This document shows, in pieces, positions 10,212 to 19,384 of a DNA stretch of 64,000 nucleotides; the first letter of the stretch is position 1, and each line of letters opens with the position of its first letter. The stretch lies in contig WYCW01000001.1 in assembly GCA_011392765.1 (NCBI GenBank), positions 1,863,714 through 1,927,713 on the forward strand. The letters are read 5' to 3'. Source of the stretch: Candidatus Thiosymbion ectosymbiont of Catanema sp. Cochon2018. Its GTDB lineage: Bacteria; Pseudomonadota; Gammaproteobacteria; Chromatiales; Chromatiaceae. Under the pieces are notes generated by a model. That model saw nothing but the letters and a program-made list of their open reading frames with translations. It did no database searches and was not told the origin of the DNA. The translations under genes were made by a program, and so were the position numbers.

Positions 10212-10735
10212 ATTGTGAAGAACCACTGTTGGAATCAGGCATGACCTTTGGGCCTTTCCCCGATGACCACTGCTTTCCCATTGAGAAGAGTGCTGCTTAC
10301 CGGAAAATCAAGGCCCATACGAAGATCGCCGAACTCCTGCTGTTGCGAACCACTGCACGTAAACCACCTGTCATTTGGGTTGTGGAGGCCAAGTCAAGTA
10401 CACCTCGACCGGAGACTCATCCCAACTTTGACGATTTCATCGATGAGATCCGTCTGAAGTTGAGCAATGCCATGAATTTGTGGCTGGCTGTTCGTTTAGG
10501 AAGGCACCCGGAAGCCGAGTGGGAACTTTCGGAGCCTTTCAGACAGGTGAAGCTTGAAGAGGTGGATTTCCGATTGCTGTTGGTGATCAACGACCATCCT
10601 GAGCAGGGGTTACCACAGTTGAACGAGGCGTTATCAAAAGCCCTGCGGCCTGTAGTGAAAACTTGGGCGCTTTCGCCGAACGCGGTGGCTGTCATAAATG
10701 ATAAAGGTGCCCGTAAACGTAAGCTAATTCAATAG
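10208..10735 (+). CDS. Small protein with VEAKSS motif, partner of the AAA ATPase
   Basis: This 175-residue soluble protein begins MNCEEPLLESGMTFG. The stretch VIWVVEAKSS near residue 60 resembles the E-x-K strand of PD-(D/E)xK nucleases, preceded by acidic residues in PFPDDHCFPIEKS that could supply the metal-binding Asp. It is coupled by a 4-bp overlap to the ATPase. Nuclease activity is inferred only from the motif. No signal peptide or membrane segment. Confidence 0.65.
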   Translation: MNCEEPLLESGMTFGPFPDDHCFPIEKSAAYRKIKAHTKIAELLLLRTTARKPPVIWVVEAKSSTPRPETHPNFDDFIDEIRLKLSNAMNLWLAVRLGRHPEAEWELSEPFRQVKLEEVDFRLLLVINDHPEQGLPQLNEALSKALRPVVKTWALSPNAVAVINDKGARKRKLIQ

Positions 10736-11028
10736 CAATACCATCTAAGTTAAGCATCACCGGTGCCGTCTGTGATTGATTGCTGTTTTTCGTTCGTCCC
10801 CTCCCCAAGCCCCCTCGCTGCGCTTGAGGCAAGCTCTCCCACGGGGAGAGGGGCTTTGAGGCTTACCCGGCCTGCCCGTCGCAGGCAAGTGCGATCTGCG
10901 GATCAGGCGAAATTGCAGCAGGCACCTGATTTCTATGCACTAATCGTTGCCTGTGCTTGTAAGTCGGGCACCGATTGGCGATAATCCATGATTTGGTGAA
11001 ACGGCAGGTTAGTCAGGTAATCAGGCAC
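10736..11028. other. Intergenic region with a repeat
   Basis: No convincing gene. An inverted repeat of CCCTCCCC / GGGGAGAGGGG type is visible at 10800-10855. The region probably contains the promoter of the RND adaptor gene, but no clear -35/-10 pair stands out. Confidence 0.5.
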
Positions 11029-12186
11029 ATGGAATTACCCATCGTTCGCGGATGGCTGGTAGCAGGTTTGATGTTGGCGGCGCAGGCCGTTGTGGCGGTG
11101 CCTCCGGGCGGCGAGTTCGTGGTGAAGCAGGCCGAGGGGGCTCCGACCGTCTCGGTGGGCGGGACTGTGATCCCCTATAAGGAGGTGACGCTCGCCGCCC
11201 AGCTGCCGGGAAGGGTCAAATACCTCGCCGGCATCGAGGGCGATGCCTTCAAGAAGGGTGATCTTCTCGTCTCCCTCGATGACCGTGAGCTGCTCGCCAA
11301 TCGCCAGGCCCTCCTGGCCCAGCTGCAAAGCGCCGATGCCGCATTGCGCAACGCCGGCATGCAGTACAATCGGGAGATCTTCGCGCCGCGCTCCCGCACG
11401 CCGCCGGGCGGAATGGGGATGCCGAATCTGTTCGACCAGATGTTCACCCGACCCATGGAGGATTTCATGGGGGAGCGCTCCAGGGGTGCGGAATTGTCCG
11501 CGGATCTGTACTCTTCCGGCACCCAGATCGAACAGGCGCGCAGTGCGCTCATGCGACTTCAGGCCGAGCTGCAGGCCCTGGATTCCAAGCTACGCGACGC
11601 GCGTAGCATTGCGCCGTTCGACGGCGTCATCGTCAAGAAGTTCATCGAGGTCGGCGATACGGTACAGCCCGGCCAACCCTTGCTCAATTACGCCGACGTT
11701 GAGTTCCTGCAAGTCGAGGTGGATGTCCCGGCCCGCCTGCGACCGGGATTGCGGGAGGGTGTTATGGTCCACGCCGAACTCGACGTGAACCACCGGCGGG
11801 TGCCGGTGCGAGTGGCCCAGATCTTCCCCATGGCCGATCCCCAGCGGCATACGGTCAAGATCAAGCTCGATCTGCCCCAGGGCGTGTCCGAGCCGGGGAT
11901 GTACGCTAAGATCCTGGTACCGGATTTCAATGCCCCCGCACGCACTAACCCGGTCATCCCCGAATCGGCGATCCGCTACAACGGTAGCCTGCCGGGCGTC
12001 TATGTGCTCGACGAGCAGGGTAAGGCCGAATTGCGCCTGATCCGGGTCGGGGAGCCGCTTCCGGGCGACTTACTCACCGTGCTCAGCGGTTTGCGCCCAG
12101 GTGAGCGGATCCTGGCAGACCCACCACCGGGGGTTGCCGCCGGTTGGTCCACCCGGCAACGACAGCAGCCCGACACAGGGCGTTGA
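11029..12186 (+). CDS. RND efflux periplasmic adaptor (HlyD/MFP family)
   Basis: The ATG at 11029 (MELPIVRGWL) gives 385 residues with a signal peptide (WLVAGLMLAAQAVVAV). It has the split lipoyl domain (TLAAQLPGRVKYL and DARSIAPFDGVIVKK), a helical hairpin between them, and a beta-barrel domain containing NPVIPESAIRYNG. The protein would link the inner-membrane RND pump encoded at 12991 to an outer-membrane channel not found here. The hairpin has an unusual glycine/proline-rich insert (TPPGGMGMPNLF). About 800 bp of repeat DNA separates it from the pump gene, though the two are normally adjacent. Confidence 0.9.
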   Translation: MELPIVRGWLVAGLMLAAQAVVAVPPGGEFVVKQAEGAPTVSVGGTVIPYKEVTLAAQLPGRVKYLAGIEGDAFKKGDLLVSLDDRELLANRQALLAQLQSADAALRNAGMQYNREIFAPRSRTPPGGMGMPNLFDQMFTRPMEDFMGERSRGAELSADLYSSGTQIEQARSALMRLQAELQALDSKLRDARSIAPFDGVIVKKFIEVGDTVQPGQPLLNYADVEFLQVEVDVPARLRPGLREGVMVHAELDVNHRRVPVRVAQIFPMADPQRHTVKIKLDLPQGVSEPGMYAKILVPDFNAPARTNPVIPESAIRYNGSLPGVYVLDEQGKAELRLIRVGEPLPGDLLTVLSGLRPGERILADPPPGVAAGWSTRQRQQPDTGR

Positions 12187-12568
12187 TGCGGTCCATGTAT
12201 ACTGCCACACCGCACAATCTGCGCACTTCACTCCCTCTCCCTCCGGGAGAGGGCGGGGGTGAGGGGGAAATTCAAAAGCTCAAATTGTGCCGTGTGGCAG
12301 TATACCGCACCCGCCGCTACCCACTGAGGCTTTGTGTGCACGATCGACAAACCACGAATTGGCACGAATAAAGGGCACCTTGAAAAATAGGTATTTTCAC
12401 CAATCAAGCGACTCTAAGCCATTGATTGTTGGGGTGTACTGTAGACGAAAACCGTATTTTTCAAAGTGCCCTAAACACAAATCACAATTCGTGTCGATTC
12501 GTGTGCATTCGTGGTTTTCCGGTTTCCGTACGAAAATTCACGCATCAATGGTCTGAGGCGAAGCCTCG
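12187..12568. repeat. Intergenic palindromic repeats
   Basis: No gene. ATACTGCCACACCGCAC (12199) opposite GTGCCGTGTGGCAGTATAC (12288) flank a G/C-rich loop. Then comes a CACGAATTGGCACGAAT ... ATTCGTGTGCATTCGTGG palindrome (12354-12515) that itself contains an inner inverted repeat GGGCACCTTGAAAAATA / TTTTTCAAAGTGCCC (12374-12473). It ends with part of the GAGGCGAAGCCTCGC repeat (12554). Confidence 0.65.
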
Positions 12569-12743
12569 CTAGGGGGCGTTCTCAATTGAGCCAAATCATC
12601 ATAAAAATCAAGCCCGTAGGCTGGGTTACGGCCAGGGACGGCGAAACCCGGCACACGGTATTGCGGATCGGAAAAGCTGGGTTTCGTTCCTCAACCCAGC
12701 CTACAACACTTATGATGATTTGTTAATTGAGAACGCCCCCTAG
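12569..12743. mobile_element. 175-bp MITE, family A (CTAGGGGGCGTTCTCAATT ends)
   Basis: Perfect or near-perfect terminal inverted repeats CTAGGGGGCGTTCTCAATT and AATTGAGAACGCCCCCTAG enclose about 135 bp. The core itself contains the AGGCTGGGTTACGGCCAGG repeat and its reverse. No coding capacity. A second copy with a different core lies at 48998-49148. Confidence 0.85.
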
Positions 12744-12849
12744 TACACCGTTTCACTCTATTTTGCAGGTACAGAACCGATGGATACACTCGGTTCCCCC
12801 ACCCTAACCGATCCTTGAACATGCAAAATTAGTTGAAACGGGGTACTAG
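12740..12849. mobile_element. 110-bp MITE, family C (CTAGTACACCGTTTCA ends)
   Basis: CTAGTACACCGTTTCAC on the left pairs with GTTGAAACGGGGTACTAG on the right, with an inner pair TTTTGCA / TGCAAAA. It shares the CTAG at its left edge with the right end of the neighbouring family A element. Other copies are at 21968-22076 and 34079-34178. Confidence 0.8.
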
Positions 12850-12990
12850 TACGGATGCTCTCGATTACCGATAACATTGAGCGCGCAGGATCTTCAGGGA
12901 TCGGTACTTCGGCATTGCCGTACGAAGGGCTACCCCGCCTTGGAGGAGACCCGTCACCTTCCGCGAACCGCATGATGGGCAGATTGCACT

Positions 12991-15900
12991 ATGAATGAAG
13001 ACGAGACCCTGACGAGTTCTACGGGTCGGGACCCCAAACACACGGACGAGCATCTCGGCATCGCCGGGAGAACGACGCGATTCTTCATCCGCTCCCCGCT
13101 TTCTCCCCTGTTCTTTATCTCGATGCTCTTGATGGGCCTGCTCGGCCTGGTGATGACGCCCCGGCAGGAGGACCCCCAGATCTCCGTGCCCATGATCGAC
13201 ATCATGGTGCAGTACCCGGGGGCCTCTGCGCAGCAGGTGTCGAACCTGGCGATGCAGCCGCTCGAGCGCATCATGAGCGAAATTCCGGGGGTCAAGCACG
13301 TCTACTCGGCGTCCCGGCGCAATATGGGAATGGTCACCGTCGAGTTCGATGTAGGGGAGCAGATGGGGCCGTCGTTGGTGAAGGTGAACGACAAGCTCGC
13401 CTCCAACATGGACAAGATCCCGCCGGGGGTCATGCCGCCCCTGGTCAAGACCAAAGGGATCGATGACGTACCCATCGTCACCCTTACCCTGTGGTCGAAG
13501 GACCTAGACCAGGATGGGCAGCCGGACGTGGACGACGGTCAGCTGCGCCTCCTCGCTCAGGACGTGCTCCAGGCGGTCAAGGAGGTCAAAAACACGGGCA
13601 ACGCCTTTATCGTCGGCGGACGCCGCGAGCAGGTGACGGTGGACGTCTACCCGGAGCGCCTGTCCGGCTACGGCATCAGCCTGGATCAGGTCGCCCAGAC
13701 CCTCAAGACCGCCAACGCCGAGACCACCGCCGGCAAGGTGGAGTCGAGCGGTGCCCATTTTTCGGTGACCACCGGCTCCTTCCTCAAGAATGCCGACGAG
13801 ATCAGCCGCCTGGTAGTAGGGACCCATGAGAATGTCCCGATCTATGTGCGCGATGTGGCGCGGGTTGTCCAGGGTCCGGAGGACGCCACCCAACTGGTGG
13901 CCTATTACACCGGACCGGCTGCGACGGAAGGATTGAAGGCCGATGGGGTGCCCGCGGTGACCCTCGCCGTTGCCAAGAAAGAGCTGACCAACGGCGTCAC
14001 CGTCGCCAACGCCATCATCGAGCGCGTGGAGCAGATCAAGGGCGAGCGCATCCCCAACAATGTCGAGGTCAGCATCACCCGCAATTACGGGCAAACCGCC
14101 GACGACAAGGTCTCGGACCTGATCAAGAAGCTCTTCATCGCCACCTTCTTCGTCTTCCTGTTGGTGTGGGGGGCGTTCCGGGCCCTGCGGCCCGCTATCG
14201 TGGTGCTGCTGGTCATCCCGGTGGTCCTGCTGATGACCATCTTTACCGCCTGGGTGTGGGGCTACACCATCGATCGGGTGAGCCTGTTCGCCCTCATCTT
14301 CTCCATCGGCATCCTGGTGGACGACGCCATCGTGGTGATCGAGAACATCTACCGGCGCTGGCTGGAGGAGGGACGCACCGACAACGAGACCGCGGTGGAC
14401 GCAGTGCGCGAGGTCGGCAACCCGACCATTCTCGCCACTTTTACCGTCATCGCCGCGTTGCTGCCCATGGGCTTCGTGAGCGGCATGATGGGGCCCTACA
14501 TGGAGCCGATCCCCGCCCTGGGCTCGGTGGCCATGTTCATCTCCCTGTTCGCCGCCTTCGTATTCACGCCCTATTTTGCGCTGTCCAAGTGGCTGCGGCC
14601 CTCCATGCGTTATCTGGAGACAGCGGAGAAACACGAGCACAAGGGGGCGGAGAGGCTCGAGAAGCACTTTCGCAAGATCCTGACTCCCCTCATCGAGAGC
14701 AAGCCTAAACGGACTGTTTTCCGCCTCGTCCTCTGGGGTACTTTTCTCTTCACCTGCGCCTTCTTCTACCTCGAGTGGGTCCCGGTGAAGATGTTGCCCC
14801 TGGACAACAAGCCGGAATTCTCGGTCGTGATCGACATGCCGGAGGGCACGGCCCTGCCGGTTACCATCAATCTCGCACACCGCATGGCGGAAGAGCTGCG
14901 CACCCTGCCGGAAGTGACCGCCATCCAGCTCTACGCGGGTACGGCCCGGCCCTTCGATTTCAACGGCATGGTGCGGCACTACTATATGCGATCCGACCCG
15001 TGGCAGGGGGAGCTCCAGGTCCAGCTCCTGCACAAGAACGAGCGCACCAGGAGCAGCCACGAGCTGGCGGTCACGGCCCGCGAGATGCTGACGGGCCTGG
15101 CCGAGGAGGCCAATGCCAGTATCGCCGTCGTCGAGATGCCCCCGGGACCGCCGGTGCTGCAGTCGGTAGTCGCAGAGATCCACGGCCCGACGCCGGAGAT
15201 CCGCCGCCAGTTCGCGCGTGACATGACCGAGTTCTTCGCCCAGGCCGAGAGTGCCCGCGACGTGGACAACTACCTGCGTGACACCTACGACTATTGGCGC
15301 TTCGACGTGGACACCGAGAAGGCGGTACGCCGCGGCATCTCCGTCGACACCATCAATCGTAACCTGGCCATGGCCCTGGGCGGGGCACCGATCGGGGACG
15401 TCAAGCAGAAGGTGGGCCACGAGCCCATCGAGATCGTCGTGCAGGTCCCGTTGGCGGAGCGGTCCCAGATTGAGCGCCTGGGCGATCTGCCGATCCAGTC
15501 CAACGGCGGCTTCACCATCCCGCTGCACGAACTCGGAGCCTTCCAGCGCGTACCCGAGGAGGACATTATCTACCGCAAGGACCTGCGTGCGGTCGAATTC
15601 GTGGTGGCCGACGTGGGTGGTACCCTGGCCGCGCCCGTCTACGCTATGTTCCAGATTCAGAATGCGATGGACAACGCCGATTATAGGGCGCCGGACGGCT
15701 CGGTCCCGCAGGCCTACTGGATCGGCCCACCCCCCAACGACAGGTATGCGGCCTGGGAGTGGGGCGGTGAGTGGACGGTCACCTACGAGACCTTCCGCGA
15801 TATGGGCGCCGCCTTCATGGTCGCCCTGGTGCTCATCTATATCCTGGTCGTCTGGGAATTCGGCAACTTCCGGATCCCCCTGGTCATCATGGCGCCCATT

Positions 15901-17352
15901 CCCCTGACCCTCCTGGGGATCATCCCGGCCCACCTGATTATGTTCAACCTCGGGCTGGGCGGTGAGTTCACCGCTACCTCGATGATCGGCTGGATCGCCC
16001 TGGCCGGCATCATCGTGCGTAACTCGATCCTGCTCGTGGACTTCTCGATCCACGAGGTGCAGAAGGGCGTACCCGTCGCCGAGTCCGTCATCCAGGCCTG
16101 TAAGACCCGGACCCGCCCCATCGTGATCACCGCCCTGGCGCTGGTGGCAGGCTCCAGCGTCATCTTTACCGACCCGATCTTCCAGGGGATGGCGATTTCT
16201 CTGGCCTCCGGCGTCTTGGTCTCGACCGTGCTGACGCTCATCGTGATTCCCCTGGGTTGCGTCGCCGCCGGCAGGGATCTGTGCGAAGTGGCGGCGGCGA
16301 CCGCACCGGTCGGCACCGACGTACCCTGTGCGGCGGTAGCGGACGAGGAGGAGCCGAAGGCTGTTCGGAAAGAGGCGAAGGTCGAGGAAGAGCCGAAGGT
16401 CGAGGACAAAAAGCCCAAGCCCGGTATCTTGAGGGTGGCCTGGGGCTACCTGATGGAAGGAATCATCATGGCCTTCTACCTGATCCGGGGCCTCTTTCTG
16501 TTGGCATACGATTACTTAAAGGGCCTGGTGAAAAAGAAAAAGCCTGTTGTAGCTTCCGATGCAGGGGAGGAGATAGTCTCGGAGCCGCGCCCCGAGCCAT
16601 CTGTGACGGTGGAGCAGGGTACCCCGGCGGGAAAGGATACCCCTGGAGTACCGGAAGATACGACGACTGTCGAACGAGAGTTACGGCAAGGTGCGCCGGA
16701 GGTTTCCACGAAGCAGGCCGGCGCCTCGGATACCCCCCAAGGGTCTGATAAGGAGACGCCGGCGGCGGATGCGGTGACTTCCGATGCGGCCGAAAAAACA
16801 GTCTCGGAAGCGCGCCCCGACCTATCCGTGACAGCAGAGAAGGACACCCCGGCGGCACCGAAAGATACGACGACTGCCGAACAGGAGATACGGCAAGACC
16901 CGCCGGAGGTTCGCACGGAGCAGGCCGGTGCCTCGGATACCCCCCAAGGGCCTGATAAGGAGACGCCGGTGGCGGATGCGGTGACTTCCGATGCGGCCGA
17001 AAAAACAGTCTCGGAAGCGCGCCCCGACCTATCCGTGACAGCAGAGAAGGACACCCCGGCGGCACCGAAAGATACGGAGCAAGCCGATGCCTCGTTCCCC
17101 CCCCGAGAGACTGGTGAGGAGATGCCGGTGGCCGATACGAAGCCGATAGCGGCGGACGTGGTTGCCGATAAAAGGACCGAACCGGAAACCACCGCCGCTA
17201 CCCGTAAGAAGCCCACCGTCACCAAGCAACCGGTGGCGGAAAAAGCCACGGACAAGTCGAAAACGGAGCGAGCGGCACCGGTCCGGAAACGGGCCAAGCG
17301 GCGTGGCATACGCCTCAAGGAGGATGATGGTCGGGGACCGCGCTTTGACTGA
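12991..17352 (+). CDS. RND efflux permease with long repeat-rich C-terminal extension
   Basis: The protein has 1453 residues. Residues ~30-1080 are a standard RND pump: TM1 (LFFISMLLMGLLGLVM), porter domains, then TM blocks with the proton-relay helix ILVDDAIVVIENIYRRW and the second half GWIALAGIIVRNSILLVDFS. Residues ~1080-1453 are extra: a charged stretch, a hydrophobic helix (MAFYLIRGLFLLAYDYL), then an acidic Thr/Pro/Ala-rich tail. Two ~65-residue units there (nt ~16730-17080) are nearly identical, and a third, more divergent unit precedes them. The tail is probably cytoplasmic and disordered. Works with the adaptor encoded at 11029. Export substrate unknown. Confidence 0.9.
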   Translation: MNEDETLTSSTGRDPKHTDEHLGIAGRTTRFFIRSPLSPLFFISMLLMGLLGLVMTPRQEDPQISVPMIDIMVQYPGASAQQVSNLAMQPLERIMSEIPGVKHVYSASRRNMGMVTVEFDVGEQMGPSLVKVNDKLASNMDKIPPGVMPPLVKTKGIDDVPIVTLTLWSKDLDQDGQPDVDDGQLRLLAQDVLQAVKEVKNTGNAFIVGGRREQVTVDVYPERLSGYGISLDQVAQTLKTANAETTAGKVESSGAHFSVTTGSFLKNADEISRLVVGTHENVPIYVRDVARVVQGPEDATQLVAYYTGPAATEGLKADGVPAVTLAVAKKELTNGVTVANAIIERVEQIKGERIPNNVEVSITRNYGQTADDKVSDLIKKLFIATFFVFLLVWGAFRALRPAIVVLLVIPVVLLMTIFTAWVWGYTIDRVSLFALIFSIGILVDDAIVVIENIYRRWLEEGRTDNETAVDAVREVGNPTILATFTVIAALLPMGFVSGMMGPYMEPIPALGSVAMFISLFAAFVFTPYFALSKWLRPSMRYLETAEKHEHKGAERLEKHFRKILTPLIESKPKRTVFRLVLWGTFLFTCAFFYLEWVPVKMLPLDNKPEFSVVIDMPEGTALPVTINLAHRMAEELRTLPEVTAIQLYAGTARPFDFNGMVRHYYMRSDPWQGELQVQLLHKNERTRSSHELAVTAREMLTGLAEEANASIAVVEMPPGPPVLQSVVAEIHGPTPEIRRQFARDMTEFFAQAESARDVDNYLRDTYDYWRFDVDTEKAVRRGISVDTINRNLAMALGGAPIGDVKQKVGHEPIEIVVQVPLAERSQIERLGDLPIQSNGGFTIPLHELGAFQRVPEEDIIYRKDLRAVEFVVADVGGTLAAPVYAMFQIQNAMDNADYRAPDGSVPQAYWIGPPPNDRYAAWEWGGEWTVTYETFRDMGAAFMVALVLIYILVVWEFGNFRIPLVIMAPIPLTLLGIIPAHLIMFNLGLGGEFTATSMIGWIALAGIIVRNSILLVDFSIHEVQKGVPVAESVIQACKTRTRPIVITALALVAGSSVIFTDPIFQGMAISLASGVLVSTVLTLIVIPLGCVAAGRDLCEVAAATAPVGTDVPCAAVADEEEPKAVRKEAKVEEEPKVEDKKPKPGILRVAWGYLMEGIIMAFYLIRGLFLLAYDYLKGLVKKKKPVVASDAGEEIVSEPRPEPSVTVEQGTPAGKDTPGVPEDTTTVERELRQGAPEVSTKQAGASDTPQGSDKETPAADAVTSDAAEKTVSEARPDLSVTAEKDTPAAPKDTTTAEQEIRQDPPEVRTEQAGASDTPQGPDKETPVADAVTSDAAEKTVSEARPDLSVTAEKDTPAAPKDTEQADASFPPRETGEEMPVADTKPIAADVVADKRTEPETTAATRKKPTVTKQPVAEKATDKSKTERAAPVRKRAKRRGIRLKEDDGRGPRFD

Positions 17353-17724
17353 TATGGATCGGCTCGGTACTTTGGTTCATTCTGCGCGAGGAGCGGGGTC
17401 CTCCTACCGATACAGCAGTGCCGAAGTACCGATAACATCGGTTCGGTTCTTCCATCGGGAATTCTTTTTTTGCCGCAAATGAACGCGAATCAACGCAAAT
17501 CGGTCGCAAACGGCTCACCATCATCGAGGGTTTTCAATCCCATTGCATTTATTTGCGTCCATTTGCGTCGATTTGCGGCTAATTCTTCCGTGAAGATCCT
17601 GTATGCTTGCTGTTACCTGCTGGCAGGCAGGTCGGTAATTGAGAGCATCCGTACCAGGTCCTGTTGACATCGCCGGCGAAGCGGCGCGGGCGAATCGAAA
17701 CCTACGAACGAGGATAAAACCAAG
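17353..17724. repeat. Intergenic region with dispersed repeats
   Basis: No gene. GAAGTACCGATAACATCGG (17420) is a repeat word also present at 18588 and 59526 and, in reverse, near 12903. TTGCCGCAAATGAACGCG (17471) opposite ATTTGCGTCGATTTGCGGC (17562) forms a palindrome related to the CCACGAAT family. Confidence 0.6.
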
Positions 17725-18558
17725 ATGAAGATTAGGTTGACGATGTGGCGCACGCTGGCTATCGGGCTGTTGGTGACGGCGTCTTCCGGCGCGGTGCTCG
17801 CAGGCACCGAGTTCTCCGCCGAGATGTTGCAGCATGGACCCCAGGGACAGCGAGTATCCAGTAAGATGTTCGTGGGCGACCAGCGGGTGCGCACCGAAAT
17901 ATCCCACCAGGGGCAGCAAATCATCCGAATAACCGATAAGGGCCGTGGTATCGAGTGGGTACTATTCCCGGACCGGAAAGAATACATGGAGCAACGGCTG
18001 GGCGGACCGGGAGGTAAGCTGACGGATACGAGGGCGACTCCGGTCGAGAATCCCTGCGGCGGCATGCCGGGATTGACCTGCCGGCGCCTCGGGGAAGAGA
18101 CGATCAGTGGGCGCAAGGCGGTCAAGTGGGAGATGATCGCCACCCATCAGAAACAGACCATGAAGAGTACCCAGTGGATCGACAAGGAGCGAGGCATTCC
18201 CCTGCGGCAGGAGATGCCCGACGGAGGGACCATGGAGCTCAAGTTCGTAGCCATGGAAGAGCTGAACGGGCGCCGGGTCGAGAAATGGGAACTGGTGACG
18301 ACCCTCCCTGAGCGACCGGAGACGCGAACCTTCCAGTGGTTCGATCCCGAGCTCGATCTCGACATTCGCCAGGAGCTCCCCGGTGGTATGGTCAGCGAGT
18401 TGAAGAACATCCGCGTCGGCAAACAGCCCGACGACCTGTTCAAGATTCCCGCCGGCTATAAGCCCATGACCGCCCCGCAGGGGATGCCGGGGGGACCACC
18501 GCCGATGCCACAGGGTGAGGCAAATCGACCGCCGATCCCGCACGAGGTTGGAAAGTGA
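17725..18558 (+). CDS. Periplasmic LolA-like / DUF4412-type protein
   Basis: This 277-residue protein has a signal peptide (MKIRLTMWRTLAIGLLV...SSGAVLA). The mature part is a repeated beta-rich lipoprotein-carrier-like fold: FSAEMLQHGPQG, then twice a motif of the type VKWEMIATHQKQ ... TQWIDKERGIPLRQEM (again at EKWELVTTLPER ... FQWFDPELDLDIRQEL). It ends in a Pro/Met-rich tail. It follows the RND permease on the same strand and may be its periplasmic partner. Substrate unknown. Confidence 0.75.
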   Translation: MKIRLTMWRTLAIGLLVTASSGAVLAGTEFSAEMLQHGPQGQRVSSKMFVGDQRVRTEISHQGQQIIRITDKGRGIEWVLFPDRKEYMEQRLGGPGGKLTDTRATPVENPCGGMPGLTCRRLGEETISGRKAVKWEMIATHQKQTMKSTQWIDKERGIPLRQEMPDGGTMELKFVAMEELNGRRVEKWELVTTLPERPETRTFQWFDPELDLDIRQELPGGMVSELKNIRVGKQPDDLFKIPAGYKPMTAPQGMPGGPPPMPQGEANRPPIPHEVGK

Positions 18559-18815
18559 GTCCCACCCGCTCCCTGGTACAGCAGTACCGAAGTACCGATG
18601 ACATGGGAATTATTTTTTCCGCAAATAAACCACCACATAGATAATCAGGGTAAGGCAGAAATGCTATTGACAATCAAGTTGCCGGATGCTCTTCCCAATG
18701 AGAGGATGTTACATATCATCAAAGAACTGAAAAAAATTCTTATAAAAGAGGGTATGCCTGTTGGAGTCACCGACTACCCGCATAGCGGGTAGCTTGAGGA
18801 AAGCCCCTAAAGGGG

Positions 18816-19384
18816 CTATGAGTCGCCGAAATCCAGTGAGTTCTGACGATCCTGTTGCTCCTGGTTACGGATGTAGGCGCGAACGATCTCTTCATCCAGA
18901 CTGACCGTGCTCACACAGTACCCTCGGGACCAAAAGTGTTTCTCGGTAAATCCTTTCTTCACCCCGAACAACTGCCGGTGAATCTGGATCGCTGATTTCC
19001 CTTTCAGGTACCCGACAACCATCGCAACACTGAACTTCGGTGGAATCCTCAACACCATGTGGATGTGGTCGGGCATCGCATGCCCTTCGATCAGCTCCAC
19101 ACCCTTTTGCCGACACAACTGCCGCAAAATCTTTCCGATTTGCCGGCGCGTTCGACCATACAGTACCTTCCGGCGGTATTTTGGAACAAACACCAGATGA
19201 TACTTACATTCCCATCTCACGTGGCAACGGTGTCCGGTTCCAACTTGTTGATATGCTTGGATTTCTTGTTCATGGCGTCGTGTGCGGGCGCCATAAGCAA
19301 AAAATCCATAGAAAAGTCAATATCATCAATCGGTTGGAACCGGACACCGTTGCTCACGTGGGCTAAGCTCTGCCATTCTTTCAT
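18816..19384 (-). pseudogene. tnpA: IS200 TnpA (HUH Y1 transposase) split by a 128-bp MITE
   Basis: The start at 19384 (MKEWQSLAHV) has a strong AGGAGGT site. After ten codons the frame enters an insertion; without it the protein continues RWECKYHLVFVPKYRRK and is 143 residues, the normal IS200 size. The HUH motif DHIHMVL and the catalytic Tyr region RAYIRNQE are intact. Downstream of the insertion the frame is still open but lacks a good start, so activity is doubtful. Confidence 0.9.
19225..19352. mobile_element. 128-bp MITE inside IS200, 9-bp target duplication
   Basis: The terminal inverted repeats are CAACGGTGTCCGGTTCCAAC at both ends. CTCACGTGG (19216-19224 and 19353-19361) is duplicated on each side. 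The outer bases (CA..GGTGT.CGG) resemble those of the element at 6193, and both make 9-10-bp duplications, so the two may be mobilised by the same transposase. Confidence 0.88.

Noticed and set aside
13504-16053. 849-codon open frame on the minus strand
   Set aside because: Exact antisense of the RND permease; composition follows its codon bias and no domain is recognisable.
16512-17438. 308-codon minus-strand frame over the permease tail
   Set aside because: Mirror of the repeat-rich acidic tail; no start signal.
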